DNA from: Natronorubrum halophilum | GTDB taxonomy: Archaea > Halobacteriota > Halobacteria > Halobacteriales > Natrialbaceae | Reading direction: 5' to 3' | DNA length: 64,000 bases | Assembly (NCBI RefSeq): GCF_003670115.1 | Contig: NZ_QQTY01000001.1 | Span: forward strand, 744,001 to 808,000 | Shown: positions 45,113 to 54,454 of the stretch, piece after piece | Layout of the letters: every line of letters starts with the position of its first letter | How positions within the stretch are numbered: position 1 is the stretch's first letter | Translations under genes and position numbers: made by a program | The notes under the pieces: generated by a model | What the model saw: the letters and a program-made list of their open reading frames with translations, nothing else | The model's database searches: none | Told to the model about the DNA's origin: nothing

Positions 45113-46093
45113 ATGGTTTCCCATCGTCTTCCGGGGCTCGCGGTCCTCTGTCTCGGTGCGCTGCTCGCCCAGGTCATCGCGCAGATCGCCCCGCTCAATC
45201 ACCTGCTCGTCGCCATCGCGATCGGATTTCTCCTGGCGAACGGCGTCGACGTCCCGGAGCGGTTCGAGCCGGGTATCGCAACCCACAAGCTCTGGCTCGG
45301 TGCCGGCATCGTCCTCATGGGCGCGTCGTTGACGCTGGATACCGTCCTCGAGGTCGGCGTGACCGTCCTGCTCATCGTCGTTCTCGTGGCCGGGATAACG
45401 ATCGCCATCGTCGAAACGCTCTCCCGGACCGTCTTCGGACTCGCCGATCGGCTCGGATCGTTGCTCGCGGCCGGTGCGGGCATCTGTGGGGTGTCGGCGG
45501 TCGTCGCGGTCGCCGGGGCGGTGGAGGCTCGAGAGGATCAGATCGCCTACGCGGCGGCGACGGTCCTGTTGTTCGATGCGGTCACCATCGTGGTCTATCC
45601 GATCGTCGGCGACGCGCTCGGGCTATCGGGGGTCGTCTTCGGAATCTGGGCCGGCGTCAGCATGTTCTCGACCGGACCGGTCGTCGCGGTCGGATTCGCC
45701 CACTCGGAGGTCGCCGGCCAGTGGGCGACGATGACGAAGCTCTCGCGAAACGTGCTGATCGGCGTCGTCGTCCTCGGGTACGCGAGTTACTACGCACGAA
45801 CGGGGAGCGGGAACAGCTCCTCCGTTCGGGCCCTCTGGAACGATTTCCCGACGTTCGTGCTCGGATTCCTCGCATTCATGCTCCTCGCGAGTGCGGACGT
45901 GTTTTCGTCGACGCAGCAGGCGACGATCGAGACGATCTACGACTGGCTGTTCGTGCTCGCGTTCGTCGGCCTCGGCACGGAAATTCGGCTCGCCGAGCTC
46001 CGAACCACCGGAATGATGCCAGCAGTCGCCGTTCTGATCTCGCTGCTCGTCGTCAGCACGCTCTCGCTCCTGGTGCTGACGCTGCTGTTTTGA
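45113..46093 (+). CDS. YeiH family putative sulfate exporter
   Basis: This 326-residue protein has about ten transmembrane segments and the family landmarks LLAAGAGICGVSAVVAVAGA, GIWAGVSMFSTGPVVAVG and the C-terminal FVGLGTEIRLAEL. It belongs to the UPF0324/YeiH group, annotated as sulfate or taurine exporters. It is monocistronic. Related proteins usually run near 340 residues, so this is near full length. Confidence 0.88.
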   Translation: MVSHRLPGLAVLCLGALLAQVIAQIAPLNHLLVAIAIGFLLANGVDVPERFEPGIATHKLWLGAGIVLMGASLTLDTVLEVGVTVLLIVVLVAGITIAIVETLSRTVFGLADRLGSLLAAGAGICGVSAVVAVAGAVEAREDQIAYAAATVLLFDAVTIVVYPIVGDALGLSGVVFGIWAGVSMFSTGPVVAVGFAHSEVAGQWATMTKLSRNVLIGVVVLGYASYYARTGSGNSSSVRALWNDFPTFVLGFLAFMLLASADVFSSTQQATIETIYDWLFVLAFVGLGTEIRLAELRTTGMMPAVAVLISLLVVSTLSLLVLTLLF

Positions 46094-46225
46094 GGGGGTT
46101 TTCGGCTCGCGTCCGGACACGGCAGCAACCAACCAGTGCGCTGAATCCGCGCTTCAGTGCCGATTCGCCCCTTTCTCCCGCTCTATCGCGTACTCGTCGG
46201 CTATCTCGGCCGTCCTCGAGTCGAA

Positions 46226-46387
46226 TCAGTCGATGAACAGCTGCGGCAGATTCGGGTGGCGAGCGTCGGTTTCGTCGGCGAGATCACGGTGATAGCGGAC
46301 GTGCGTTTCGGCGTCGTACGGGAACTCGTCGGCGTCGACGCCGACGAATCCGTGGCCGTTCCGGGTACCGTTCGACGACTCACTCAC
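46226..46387 (-). CDS. candidate 53-residue protein
   Basis: A GTG at 46387 opens a 53-residue frame rich in Asp/Glu with core HGFVGVDADEFPYDAETHVRY, ending LFID. The composition matches haloarchaeal coding sequence, unlike the opposite-strand frames. A 24-residue frame (46380-46454), ending in GDLGDVETFRE, overlaps its start by 8 nt, so the two may be coupled, or be one gene split by a frameshift. No family is recognised. Confidence 0.4.
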   Translation of the reverse strand: MSESSNGTRNGHGFVGVDADEFPYDAETHVRYHRDLADETDARHPNLPQLFID

Positions 46388-46524
46388 GAAACGTCTCGAC
46401 GTCGCCGAGGTCGCCGGGCGAGATGCCCTCGTTTGCGCCGCCTCGAGCCGACACTGGACGGAACCGTTCCGCCGACAGACACCTCCGCCCAGTGGAGACG
46501 GCGCGTCTCACCCGACGAAGCGGT

Positions 46525-48258
46525 TCACCAGCCGAACGTCGCGAAGAAGAACACGACGCCCAGATAGCCCGCGATGATGACGACCGCGGCGATCGGCACG
46601 GTCTCGACGAGGCCGTACGAACCGTTGGTGACCGTCCGCTCGACTCGGGAATCGGACGCCGCCTCGAGTCGCTCTACCGTCGGCATCACTTCGGGAAGGC
46701 CCTTCCGGCGGGCGTCCCACTTGTTCAGCGCGACGACGGCGACGGCGGTCATTACGAACGCGAGCGGGAGCAACACGAGCGGCGTCGTGATTCCGAATCC
46801 GTACAGCAGCAGTACCAGAACCGTGACGCCGGCGGCGGTTAGCGCGAACGGAATCTGGGTGTTGACGTGGTCGATGTGGTCCGACCCCGCGAAGATGGAC
46901 GACATCACCGTCGTGTCGCTGATCGGCGAGCAGTGATCGCCCAAGATCGCCCCGCCGAACAGGACGCCGAGCAGCACGGGCAGGAGCGACGCGCCCCCAA
47001 GGTCGTACCCGAGGGGGATCGCGAGCGGCGTCAAAATCGCCATCGTCCCCCACGAGGTCCCGGTCGTGAAGGCGACGAACGTCGCGGCGACGAAGATCAG
47101 GATCGGGAGGAACGAGCCGGGAACGCCGCTGCCGACGAGCAGGTCGGCGATGTAGTCCGCTGTTCCGACCTCGCCAGCGGCGTGGCCGATTCCCCACGCG
47201 AGTACGATGATCGCGGCGGCGATCATCATCGTCTTGAACCCGTCGAGCATCGTTTCGCTCGCTTCCTCCAGCGTCATCGTTCGATACCCGATCGAACCGA
47301 ACAGCCCGACCGCCATGAACGCGAACGCGCCGTAGAGCAGTCCGAGCGCGACGTCGGTCTCCTGGAACGCGGTGGCGACGTCGACGTCGGGCTGGTACCC
47401 GCCGCCGAGCCACCACATCGCGCCCAGTCCGACGACCAGCAGCGCCAGGATCGGCGCGAAGAAGTTGACGAGCGTCGGATTCTCCTCGCTCGGCTCGCCG
47501 ACCTCGCTCGAGACGTCTGACAGCGGTGTCGAGTCCTCGCGGATCGTTCGCTTCTCGCTTCGCGCCCGCCACTCGGCGTCGAGCATCGGTCCGTAGAACC
47601 GCTGCGTGATGGCGATGAAACCGACCATGAAGAACGCGAGCAGACAGTAGACGTTCCACGGAATGCTCTGTAAGAAGAGGCCGAACGGCGTCAGGCCGAG
47701 GTCCGACGCGGAAACGCGGGCGGCCTCGAACCCCACGATAATCATCGAGACCTGGTAGCCGATCCAGTTCGAGACCGGCCCGAACGTCGTCACGGGGGAG
47801 GTAGTTGAGTCGAGGACGTACGCGTGCATCTCGCGCGAACTGTGGTTCTCTTCGGAGAGGTCCCGCGTCGCGTTCCCCGTGACGATGGTGCTCGTGTACG
47901 AATCGAAGAAGATGAAGATCCCGATGAGCCACGTCAGGACCTGCGAATCGCGAGCAGTGTTCACTCGGTGTCCGATCCAGTTCTGCAGCGCGATGACCCC
48001 GCCCGAACGGTAGATGAACGCGGCGCCGGCGCCCATGAACAGGATTAGAACGAGAAAACGCGTGTTGAACGGTTCGCGGACGACCTCGACGAGCCAGTCG
48101 ATCGAGAGCGCCGTGGCGGAGATCGGATTTCCTCCGACGACCATCAGTGCGCCGATCCAGACGCCGGCGAACAGCGATACCAGCACCTGTCTCGTGTACA
48201 TCGCGAGTCCGATTGCGAGCAACGGGGGTGCTAGTGCTAGAATACCATACTCGGACAT
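46525..48258 (-). CDS. nhaC: NhaC family Na+/H+ antiporter
   Basis: This 577-residue protein has about twelve transmembrane helices and the NhaC landmarks SYTSTIVTGNATRDLSEE, TGTSWGTMAILTPLAIPLG and GDHCSPISDTTVMSSI. It probably extrudes sodium in exchange for protons, useful to a halophile. A TATA element TTTATAACG (48283-48291, complement) lies about 27-33 nt before the ATG at 48258. A GTG nine nt upstream is an alternative start. The length is somewhat above the usual NhaC range because of a longer cytosolic loop around residues 225-280. Confidence 0.92.
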   Translation of the reverse strand: MSEYGILALAPPLLAIGLAMYTRQVLVSLFAGVWIGALMVVGGNPISATALSIDWLVEVVREPFNTRFLVLILFMGAGAAFIYRSGGVIALQNWIGHRVNTARDSQVLTWLIGIFIFFDSYTSTIVTGNATRDLSEENHSSREMHAYVLDSTTSPVTTFGPVSNWIGYQVSMIIVGFEAARVSASDLGLTPFGLFLQSIPWNVYCLLAFFMVGFIAITQRFYGPMLDAEWRARSEKRTIREDSTPLSDVSSEVGEPSEENPTLVNFFAPILALLVVGLGAMWWLGGGYQPDVDVATAFQETDVALGLLYGAFAFMAVGLFGSIGYRTMTLEEASETMLDGFKTMMIAAAIIVLAWGIGHAAGEVGTADYIADLLVGSGVPGSFLPILIFVAATFVAFTTGTSWGTMAILTPLAIPLGYDLGGASLLPVLLGVLFGGAILGDHCSPISDTTVMSSIFAGSDHIDHVNTQIPFALTAAGVTVLVLLLYGFGITTPLVLLPLAFVMTAVAVVALNKWDARRKGLPEVMPTVERLEAASDSRVERTVTNGSYGLVETVPIAAVVIIAGYLGVVFFFATFGW

Positions 48259-48422
48259 ACGGTTCACAGTTGTTCAATAATACGTTATAAACTTACGTGG
48301 AGTCCCTCGTCACCCACTCAGGGGTTTCGAATCGCCCGGAAAACCCCTCAAAGACGTGTCACGTCGAGCGCCACCGGGCGGCACAGAACATACTTTACCT
48401 CGAGCGCGCAACTACCCGGCGT

Positions 48423-49574
48423 ATGTCCGATGGCGCATTCGACGGCTACGGCGGGAGACACGTTCCGGAACCGCTGCTCGAGCCGCTCGAGCAACTCGCG
48501 ACCGCCTACGACGACGTCGCCGGCAGCGACGAGTTCCGAGCCGAGTTGCACGACTTGCTCGAGGGGTTCGCCGGGCGGCCGACGCCGCTGTATCACGCGA
48601 GCAATCTGAGCGAGCGCTACGGTGCTGAAATCTACCTCAAGCGCGAGGACCTGCTCCACGGCGGCGCACACAAGATCAACAACTGCCTCGGGCAGGCCCT
48701 CCTCGCCAAACGCGCCGGTCGGAATCGACTGATCGCCGAAACCGGGGCCGGCCAGCACGGCACGGCGACCGCGATGGTCGGCGCGCTGCTCGGCCTCGAG
48801 ACGGAGATCTACATGGGCGCGAAGGACGTCGCCCGCCAGGAGATGAACGTGTTCCGGATGCGTCTGATGGGTGCCGAGGTCAACGAGGTCACCCGCGGGG
48901 ACGAGGGACTCACGGACGCCGTCGATGCAGCGCTCGAGGACTTCGCGGAGAACGTCGACGACACGCACTACCTCGTCGGCAGCGTCGTCGGTCCGGATCC
49001 GTTCCCGCGAATGGTCCGGGATTTCCAGAGCGTCATCGGTCGGGAGGCCCGCGAACAGTTCCGCGAGGAGACCGGCGAACTCCCCGACGCCGCGGTCGCC
49101 TGCGTCGGCGGCGGCTCGAACGCGATCGGTCTCTTCCACGCGTTCCGCGAGGACGACGTCGACTTCTACGGTGCCGAAGGTGGCGGCGAGGGAAGCGACT
49201 CGAGTCGCCACGCCGCCCCGCTTTCGAAAGGCAAAGACGACGTCATTCACGGGATGAAAACGCGCGTGATCGACGACGACGTGGAGGTCCACTCCGTCTC
49301 GGCGGGACTCGATTACCCCGGCGTCGGTCCCGAACACGCCATGTTTCGGGCCGTCGGCCGCTGTGAGTACACCGGAATCACCGACGACGAAGCCCTCGCG
49401 GCGTTCCGCGAGTTGAGCGAGACTGAAGGAATCATCCCCGCTCTCGAGTCCAGCCACGCCGTCGCGCGAGCGGTTCGACTCGCCGAAGCCGGCGAACACG
49501 AGACGATCCTCGTCAACCTCTCCGGACGCGGCGACAAGGATATGGAAACGATGGCCGCGAAGTTCGACCTCTGA
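48423..49574 (+). CDS. trpB: tryptophan synthase beta chain
   Basis: This 383-residue TrpB converts indole and serine to tryptophan. It has the PLP lysine in GGAHKINNC (Lys84), the ETGAGQHG phosphate loop, GGGSNAIGLF and the C-terminal LSGRGDKD. No trpA or trpC lies nearby, so it is a stand-alone copy. The start at 48423 follows an Arg-rich upstream frame that is discounted. It appears enzymatically complete. Confidence 0.93.
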   Translation: MSDGAFDGYGGRHVPEPLLEPLEQLATAYDDVAGSDEFRAELHDLLEGFAGRPTPLYHASNLSERYGAEIYLKREDLLHGGAHKINNCLGQALLAKRAGRNRLIAETGAGQHGTATAMVGALLGLETEIYMGAKDVARQEMNVFRMRLMGAEVNEVTRGDEGLTDAVDAALEDFAENVDDTHYLVGSVVGPDPFPRMVRDFQSVIGREAREQFREETGELPDAAVACVGGGSNAIGLFHAFREDDVDFYGAEGGGEGSDSSRHAAPLSKGKDDVIHGMKTRVIDDDVEVHSVSAGLDYPGVGPEHAMFRAVGRCEYTGITDDEALAAFRELSETEGIIPALESSHAVARAVRLAEAGEHETILVNLSGRGDKDMETMAAKFDL

Positions 49575-49627
49575 TCGCTCGCTCGAGCGTACTCCGTGGC
49601 GGCGTCTCGAGCTCTGTGAGCCCGCTA

Positions 49628-50038
49628 TCACAACGACGATCGCACTCGAGTCGCCAGCGCCGACGCATCGTCGGGCTCGAGTCGGTCCCGAAACAGCGAG
49701 AGCGACACGTCGTCGTCTACGGTCCGGGGCAGAAGGTGTACGTGTGCGTGGTCGACGGTCCCAACCAGCGGTCCGCTGGTGTGGAAGACGCTGAATCCGT
49801 CGGGATCGAGCACCGCCTCCAGCGCGTTCGCGACGGTTTGAACCGAGTCGAAGACGGCCGCCGACATCGCCTCGTCGACCGCCAGCAACTCCTGCTCGTG
49901 GACGCGTGGAACGACGAGGCTGTGTCCCCGGACGGCCGGGTTAGCGTCGAGAAACGCGATCGTTCGGTCGTCCTCGTAGAGCACGTGCGCCGAGCGATCG
50001 CCGGCGACGATTCGGCAGAACTCACACTCGTCTTCCAT
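49628..50038 (-). CDS. HIT family hydrolase
   Basis: This 136-residue protein has a zinc-binding CEFC near the N-terminus and the HIT motif HAHVHLLP (HxHxH), the nucleotidyl hydrolase active site. Substrates in the family include AMP-lysine and diadenosine polyphosphates. The ATG at 50038 is preferred over a long Arg-rich upstream frame. It follows the glycosyltransferase gene by about 80 nt in the same direction. Confidence 0.9.
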   Translation of the reverse strand: MEDECEFCRIVAGDRSAHVLYEDDRTIAFLDANPAVRGHSLVVPRVHEQELLAVDEAMSAAVFDSVQTVANALEAVLDPDGFSVFHTSGPLVGTVDHAHVHLLPRTVDDDVSLSLFRDRLEPDDASALATRVRSSL

Positions 50039-50121
50039 ACCCGATACCTCTCGCGAGCGAACATATAGGTAACTCTGCACGAACGATCGACCGGTTCGGC
50101 CGAAGCCGCCGAGAGACGAAA

Positions 50122-51183
50122 TCACAACAGTCCGTGTTCGTCCTGCAGCGTCCGGTACTGCTCGAGATACCGATCGGCGACGGCGTCCCGGTCGTAGTCG
50201 GCGAACCGATCGTCGAACTCCCGGTACTCGAGGTCGCCGGCGTCGAGAATCGCATCGGCGAGTTCCTCCTCGCTGGTCGTCCGAAAGCCCCGGTCCCAGC
50301 CTTCGACGAGTTCGTGGGCGCTCGAGTCGGCGTGGTACTCGACGATGCCGACACAGCCCGACGCCAGCGCCCACAGCATCTCCGTCGGAAAGACGCAGCG
50401 TTCGGCCGTCTGTGCGAAGACGTGCGCCCCCCGGTAGGCCGCGATACGCTCCTCGAGGGATAAGTCGCCGACGAACGTGATTCGATCGTCGATCCGGAGA
50501 TCGCTCGCGAGCCGTTCGTACGCCGCCCGTTCGGGGCCATCGCCGACCACCGTCAGCTGCCAGCCGCGACCGCGAAGTTCCGCGAGCGCGAGCAGGAGGC
50601 TCTCGAGGTTCGCACCCTCGTCGAGCCGGCGGGCGTAGATCACGTCGACTCGATCGTCCGGCGTCACCGCCCGGATTCGCTCGAGGTTGATCGGGTTCGG
50701 AACGGTCTCGACGTCGTCGCCGTCGGCTCCGCGCTCCCGGACCCACGTTGCGACGAGTTCCGACGGCGCGACGATTCGGGCACCCCGCCCCGCCGCCAAC
50801 CGGGTCCACCGATCGTCGGTGATGCCGCCGTCGCCGTACCATTCGGTGACTAGCGGCACGCGCGCGAGCGTCGCACCCCAGCTAGCCGCGAGCACCGACG
50901 TCGGCGGCTGCGCCGTCGCGTGAACGATATCGGGACTCGCAGCCGCCAGATCGAACGGCAGTCGCAGGCAGAACGACCGGCGAGCCTCCGGGTCGGCCGA
51001 AACGGCGTGATAGGTGACGTCGTCCCGCTCGAGCGTGCCCGATTCGTCGTCCCAGAAGTTGGCACAGAACAGGTGCACGTCGTGATCTCGATCGCGGAGT
51101 ACCTCGATGATCGTCTGCAACCGCCGGTTCGTCTCGGTGTCGCGGTGGTGAACCGTTTCGAGCGAGACGAACGCGACGCGCAT
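50122..51183 (-). CDS. GT4-type glycosyltransferase
   Basis: This 353-residue glycosyltransferase has the Rossmann-type N-terminal half (MRVAFVSLETVHHRDTETN), the APSELVATWV linker and a C-terminal half with VVGDGPERAAYERLASD and the GT4 EX7E-like segment FPTEMLWALASGCVGIVEY. It probably transfers a sugar from a nucleotide donor to a glycoconjugate. Neighbours give no pathway. Confidence 0.88.
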   Translation of the reverse strand: MRVAFVSLETVHHRDTETNRRLQTIIEVLRDRDHDVHLFCANFWDDESGTLERDDVTYHAVSADPEARRSFCLRLPFDLAAASPDIVHATAQPPTSVLAASWGATLARVPLVTEWYGDGGITDDRWTRLAAGRGARIVAPSELVATWVRERGADGDDVETVPNPINLERIRAVTPDDRVDVIYARRLDEGANLESLLLALAELRGRGWQLTVVGDGPERAAYERLASDLRIDDRITFVGDLSLEERIAAYRGAHVFAQTAERCVFPTEMLWALASGCVGIVEYHADSSAHELVEGWDRGFRTTSEEELADAILDAGDLEYREFDDRFADYDRDAVADRYLEQYRTLQDEHGLL

Positions 51184-51354
51184 ACAGCGCGGGACGTAGC
51201 GGGAGGATAAAAAGTCACTTCTTTCGGCTAGTCGGCCGCCGGGTTACCGATTCGGCATCAAATCGTCGGTCCCGGCCGCGGGATTCTGGAATCTATAGAC
51301 GCGTACTCCCGTCTCGAAGAAGGGTGTGTGCCTGCTCGTTCCGGAGCTGTTTTC

Positions 51355-51506
51355 GAGCGCGGTTCGGAGCGAGCGCGGTTCGGAGCGAACGGAGTGAGCG
51401 AGAACCGCGGGGAAGCGAGCGGCGAGCCGTGCGAGCCGTGAGCCAACGGAGTGAGCGAGAATCGCGGACGATGCGATCGGTGTGTAACTCGTTTCAGTTG
51501 GTACTC
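51355..51506. mobile_element. MITE-like element, copy 3 (degenerate)
   Basis: The right side (51470-51506) matches the right arm of the elements at 24549 and 36951 (GGTGTGTAA and CGTTTCAGTTGGTAC). The interior (51355-51465) is an expanded series of CGGTTCGGAGCGAACGGAGT and AACGGAGTGAGCGAGAA units like the loop of copy 1. The left end is poorly defined. The right arm supplies the stop codon of the minus-strand gene ending at 51494. Confidence 0.5.
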
Positions 51507-52168
51507 GAGTCGTCACCGAAGGAGACCGCATCGGTGAAGAATTCGGTGATTCGATCGAGTATACCGCCGTTCTCGCTCCCTTCGTCGTCCTCGGTACCGG
51601 TGTCGTCGGAATTACCGTCCGCGGCAGTTTCGTCGCCGTCCGCATCGTCGCCACCACCGTCGTCGGCCCCGCTGTCATCGCTGTCTGGTGGCTCCTCGAC
51701 ATCGCCGTCGTCTTCGACATCGCTGTCGGCGTCACTGTCATCGGGTTCGTCCTCGTCGCTCGAGTCGTCCGTCCCCGAATCTACGTCCGTCGACTCCTCG
51801 TCTTCGCCTTCATCGTCTGTATCAGCAGAATCGGAGCCTTCACCCGTCGCGTCGTCCTCGCTTCCTTCTTCGTCCGCCCCGTCGTCGGCCGTGTCATCGC
51901 CGTCACCAGCGTCCGCCGAGTCGTTCGTCGCCTCGCTCACCTCCGAATCCACGCCGCTATCGGCCTCGTCGGAGTGTTCGTCGTCGGTCTCGTTGCCAGC
52001 ATCGACCGGATCCTCGTCGTCGCTCGTCGAATCCCCGATCGAAAATCCGGTTCCAACGACTGCGATCGTCGTACCGAACGCGACGAGGACGATCAGAACC
52101 GTCACGAGGACGACGCCGGTCGAAACACCGACCTGATCGTCGCCACTCCGCTCACCAGAGTTTTGCAT
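51494..52168 (-). CDS. membrane-anchored acidic low-complexity protein
   Basis: This 224-residue protein has one N-terminal transmembrane segment (residues about 16-43, GVVLVTVLIVLVAFGTTIAV) followed by about 150 residues dominated by Asp, Glu, Ser and Gly, then a short amphipathic end ILDRITEFFTDAVSFGD. It could be an extracellular or cytosolic polyacid tether. The last codons and stop lie in the terminal repeat of the adjacent element. No family is recognised. Confidence 0.65.
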   Translation of the reverse strand: MQNSGERSGDDQVGVSTGVVLVTVLIVLVAFGTTIAVVGTGFSIGDSTSDDEDPVDAGNETDDEHSDEADSGVDSEVSEATNDSADAGDGDDTADDGADEEGSEDDATGEGSDSADTDDEGEDEESTDVDSGTDDSSDEDEPDDSDADSDVEDDGDVEEPPDSDDSGADDGGGDDADGDETAADGNSDDTGTEDDEGSENGGILDRITEFFTDAVSFGDDSSTN

Positions 52169-52445
52169 TGTGTAGAACGGTATCCATCTCGAGACGTTTT
52201 GTTACGCACGCCAATCAACGCTGCACTACGGTCAACCACGCGTTTGCGACTCGAGAAAGCGAGTGAAACGCCGAACTCGAGGGCCTCGAGACAGTGTCGT
52301 GCGGTTGGAATCGCTGTAGGATCGGGCTAGACGGATAGCGAAACCGTACTGAGACGGTATCTCGGTCCGGAGACGCGGGATCGGGAACCGGGAGCCAGCG
52401 TGGCGCAACCAAAACCACTACCGCCTCGAGTCGAGACCCTGTGGT

Positions 52446-54266
52446 ATGGACACCTACGACATCGAACGCTATCTCAACATTCGAAGCGCCTACGGGCCGT
52501 CGTTCGGCCCCGAGGGCGAGCGCCTCTCGTTCCTGATGAACACGACCGGAACGCCACAGGTCTGGACGCTCGAGGAGCCCCGGTCCTGGCCCGAGCAGCG
52601 GACGTTCTACGACGAGCGGGTGACGTTCGCCTCGTGGTCGCCGGAGCGACCCGAGGTAATCTTCGGAAAGGACGAGGGCGGCAACGAACGCGCCCAACTA
52701 TTCAAACTGGACGCCGAGACCGGCGCGATCGAGAACCTGACGGGAATGCCCGACGCGAAGCATCGATGGGGCGGCTGGAGTCACGACGCCGAGCGCTTCG
52801 CGTTCGCCTCGAACCGCCGCGACGAATCCGTCTTCGACCTCTACGTTCAACGGCGGGACGAATCGGGAGACGATGCGACGCTCGTCTACGAGGGCGACGG
52901 CTGGCTCTCGCTCTCCGGCTGGAGCCCCGACGACTCCCGCGTGCTCGTCTCGCAGGCGTACTCCAACTTCGACCAGGACCTCTACCTGCTCGACCTCGAG
53001 AGCGACGAGCGGGAACTCGAACACCTCACGCCCCACGAGGGCGACGTCCGCTATCAGAGCGCGAGTTGGGCACCGGACGGCGATGGGATCTATCTCGTTA
53101 CCGACGAAGGCGACGTCGATACCCTCTATTTGACCTATCTCGACCTCGAGAGCGGCGAGCTCGAGACCGTCGCCGACGGCGACGGATGGAACGTCGACGG
53201 CATCGCGCTGGACGACGAGACGGGGCGATTCGTCTACTCGCGAAACGTCGAGGGCTACACCGACCTGACGGTCGGCGAGTTCGACGAGACCGACCCCACC
53301 GAGTTCGAGACCTTCCCAGAACCCGATCTTCCGGGGGGCATCTCCGGCGGCGTGAGCTTCGACCCCGACGCCGAACGCTTCGCGCTGTCGACGACCGGCG
53401 ACGTGGTCAACACGAACGTCTTCGTGGTCGACATCGAGACCGGAGCAGCCGAGCGCTGGACCGACGCCCCGACGGCGGGCATCCCGCGGGAGTCGTTCGA
53501 CGAATCCGAACTGGTCCACGTCGAGAGCTTTGACGGGTTGGAGGTCCCCGGATTTCTGACCCTCCCGGACGCTCGCGAAGCGAACGAGACGCCGGTCATC
53601 GTCGACATCCACGGCGGCCCCGAGAGCCAACGTCGCCCGTCGTTCTCGAGCGTCAAGCAGTACTTCCTCGATCGGGGCTACGGCTACTTCGAGCCGAACG
53701 TTCGGGGTTCGTCGGGCTACGGAGCCGACTACGCGGCCCTCGACGACGTCGAAAAACGGATGGATTCGGTCGCGGACGTCGAAGCGTGTGTCACATGGCT
53801 CCAGGAGCATTCGGCCGTCGACCCCGACCGGATCGTCGCCAAAGGCGGCTCCTACGGCGGCTTCATGGTGCTCGCCGCGCTGACCGAGTACCCCGACCTG
53901 TGGGCGGCCGGCATCGACATCGTCGGCATCGCCAACTTCGTCACCTTCCTCGAGAACACCGGCGACTGGCGGCGCGAACTCAGGGAAGCCGAGTACGGCA
54001 GTCTCGAGGACGACCGCGAGTTTCTCGAGCGTATCTCGCCGACGAACAACATCGAACGCATCGAGGCACCGCTGTTCGTCCTCCACGGCGAGAACGATCC
54101 GCGCGTCCCCGTCGGCGAGGCCGAGCAGATCGCCGAGAAGGCGGCCGAACAGGGAGTTCCCGTCCGCAAGCTGATCTTCGACGACGAGGGTCACGGCTTC
54201 TCGAAGCTCGAGAACCGCATCGAAGCCTACACCGAGATCGCGACGTTCCTCGACGAGCACGTCTGA
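52446..54266 (+). CDS. S9 family prolyl oligopeptidase-like peptidase
   Basis: This 606-residue enzyme combines a beta-propeller-like N-terminal domain (about residues 1-350, with repeated WSPD-type strands) and an alpha/beta-hydrolase peptidase domain (about 360-606). The triad is Ser in GGSYGG, Asp in GENDPRVP and His in DEGHGF. It probably cleaves peptides from the N-terminal side as an acylaminoacyl- or dipeptidyl-peptidase. No signal peptide is seen, so it is cytosolic. Confidence 0.93.
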   Translation: MDTYDIERYLNIRSAYGPSFGPEGERLSFLMNTTGTPQVWTLEEPRSWPEQRTFYDERVTFASWSPERPEVIFGKDEGGNERAQLFKLDAETGAIENLTGMPDAKHRWGGWSHDAERFAFASNRRDESVFDLYVQRRDESGDDATLVYEGDGWLSLSGWSPDDSRVLVSQAYSNFDQDLYLLDLESDERELEHLTPHEGDVRYQSASWAPDGDGIYLVTDEGDVDTLYLTYLDLESGELETVADGDGWNVDGIALDDETGRFVYSRNVEGYTDLTVGEFDETDPTEFETFPEPDLPGGISGGVSFDPDAERFALSTTGDVVNTNVFVVDIETGAAERWTDAPTAGIPRESFDESELVHVESFDGLEVPGFLTLPDAREANETPVIVDIHGGPESQRRPSFSSVKQYFLDRGYGYFEPNVRGSSGYGADYAALDDVEKRMDSVADVEACVTWLQEHSAVDPDRIVAKGGSYGGFMVLAALTEYPDLWAAGIDIVGIANFVTFLENTGDWRRELREAEYGSLEDDREFLERISPTNNIERIEAPLFVLHGENDPRVPVGEAEQIAEKAAEQGVPVRKLIFDDEGHGFSKLENRIEAYTEIATFLDEHV

Positions 54267-54454
54267 TCGGTCCGCGCCGGACCCGATCCAGCGGTTCACC
54301 ACCTCGATCGCCGTCGGCACCGTCAACGTAGCGTCGATCGACGTTCATCGACCGCGTCGGTCGTCCGCTTTCCGCGTTTGTTACTCTCTATCGGTCGTTA
54401 ATCGCTCCCCATACCCATAGCAAGGTTTACATTTCGACGGGGAGTGATTCATGT

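Noticed and set aside
46508-48277. 589-codon minus-strand frame over the NhaC gene
   Set aside because: It is a shifted frame of the NhaC gene with Arg-rich translation and no motif; NhaC has strong transporter motifs in its frame.
48580-48600. GCCGCTGTAT match to the origin repeat inside trpB
   Set aside because: It encodes conserved TPLYH residues of TrpB and lacks the upstream ACCCC block, so it is a chance match.
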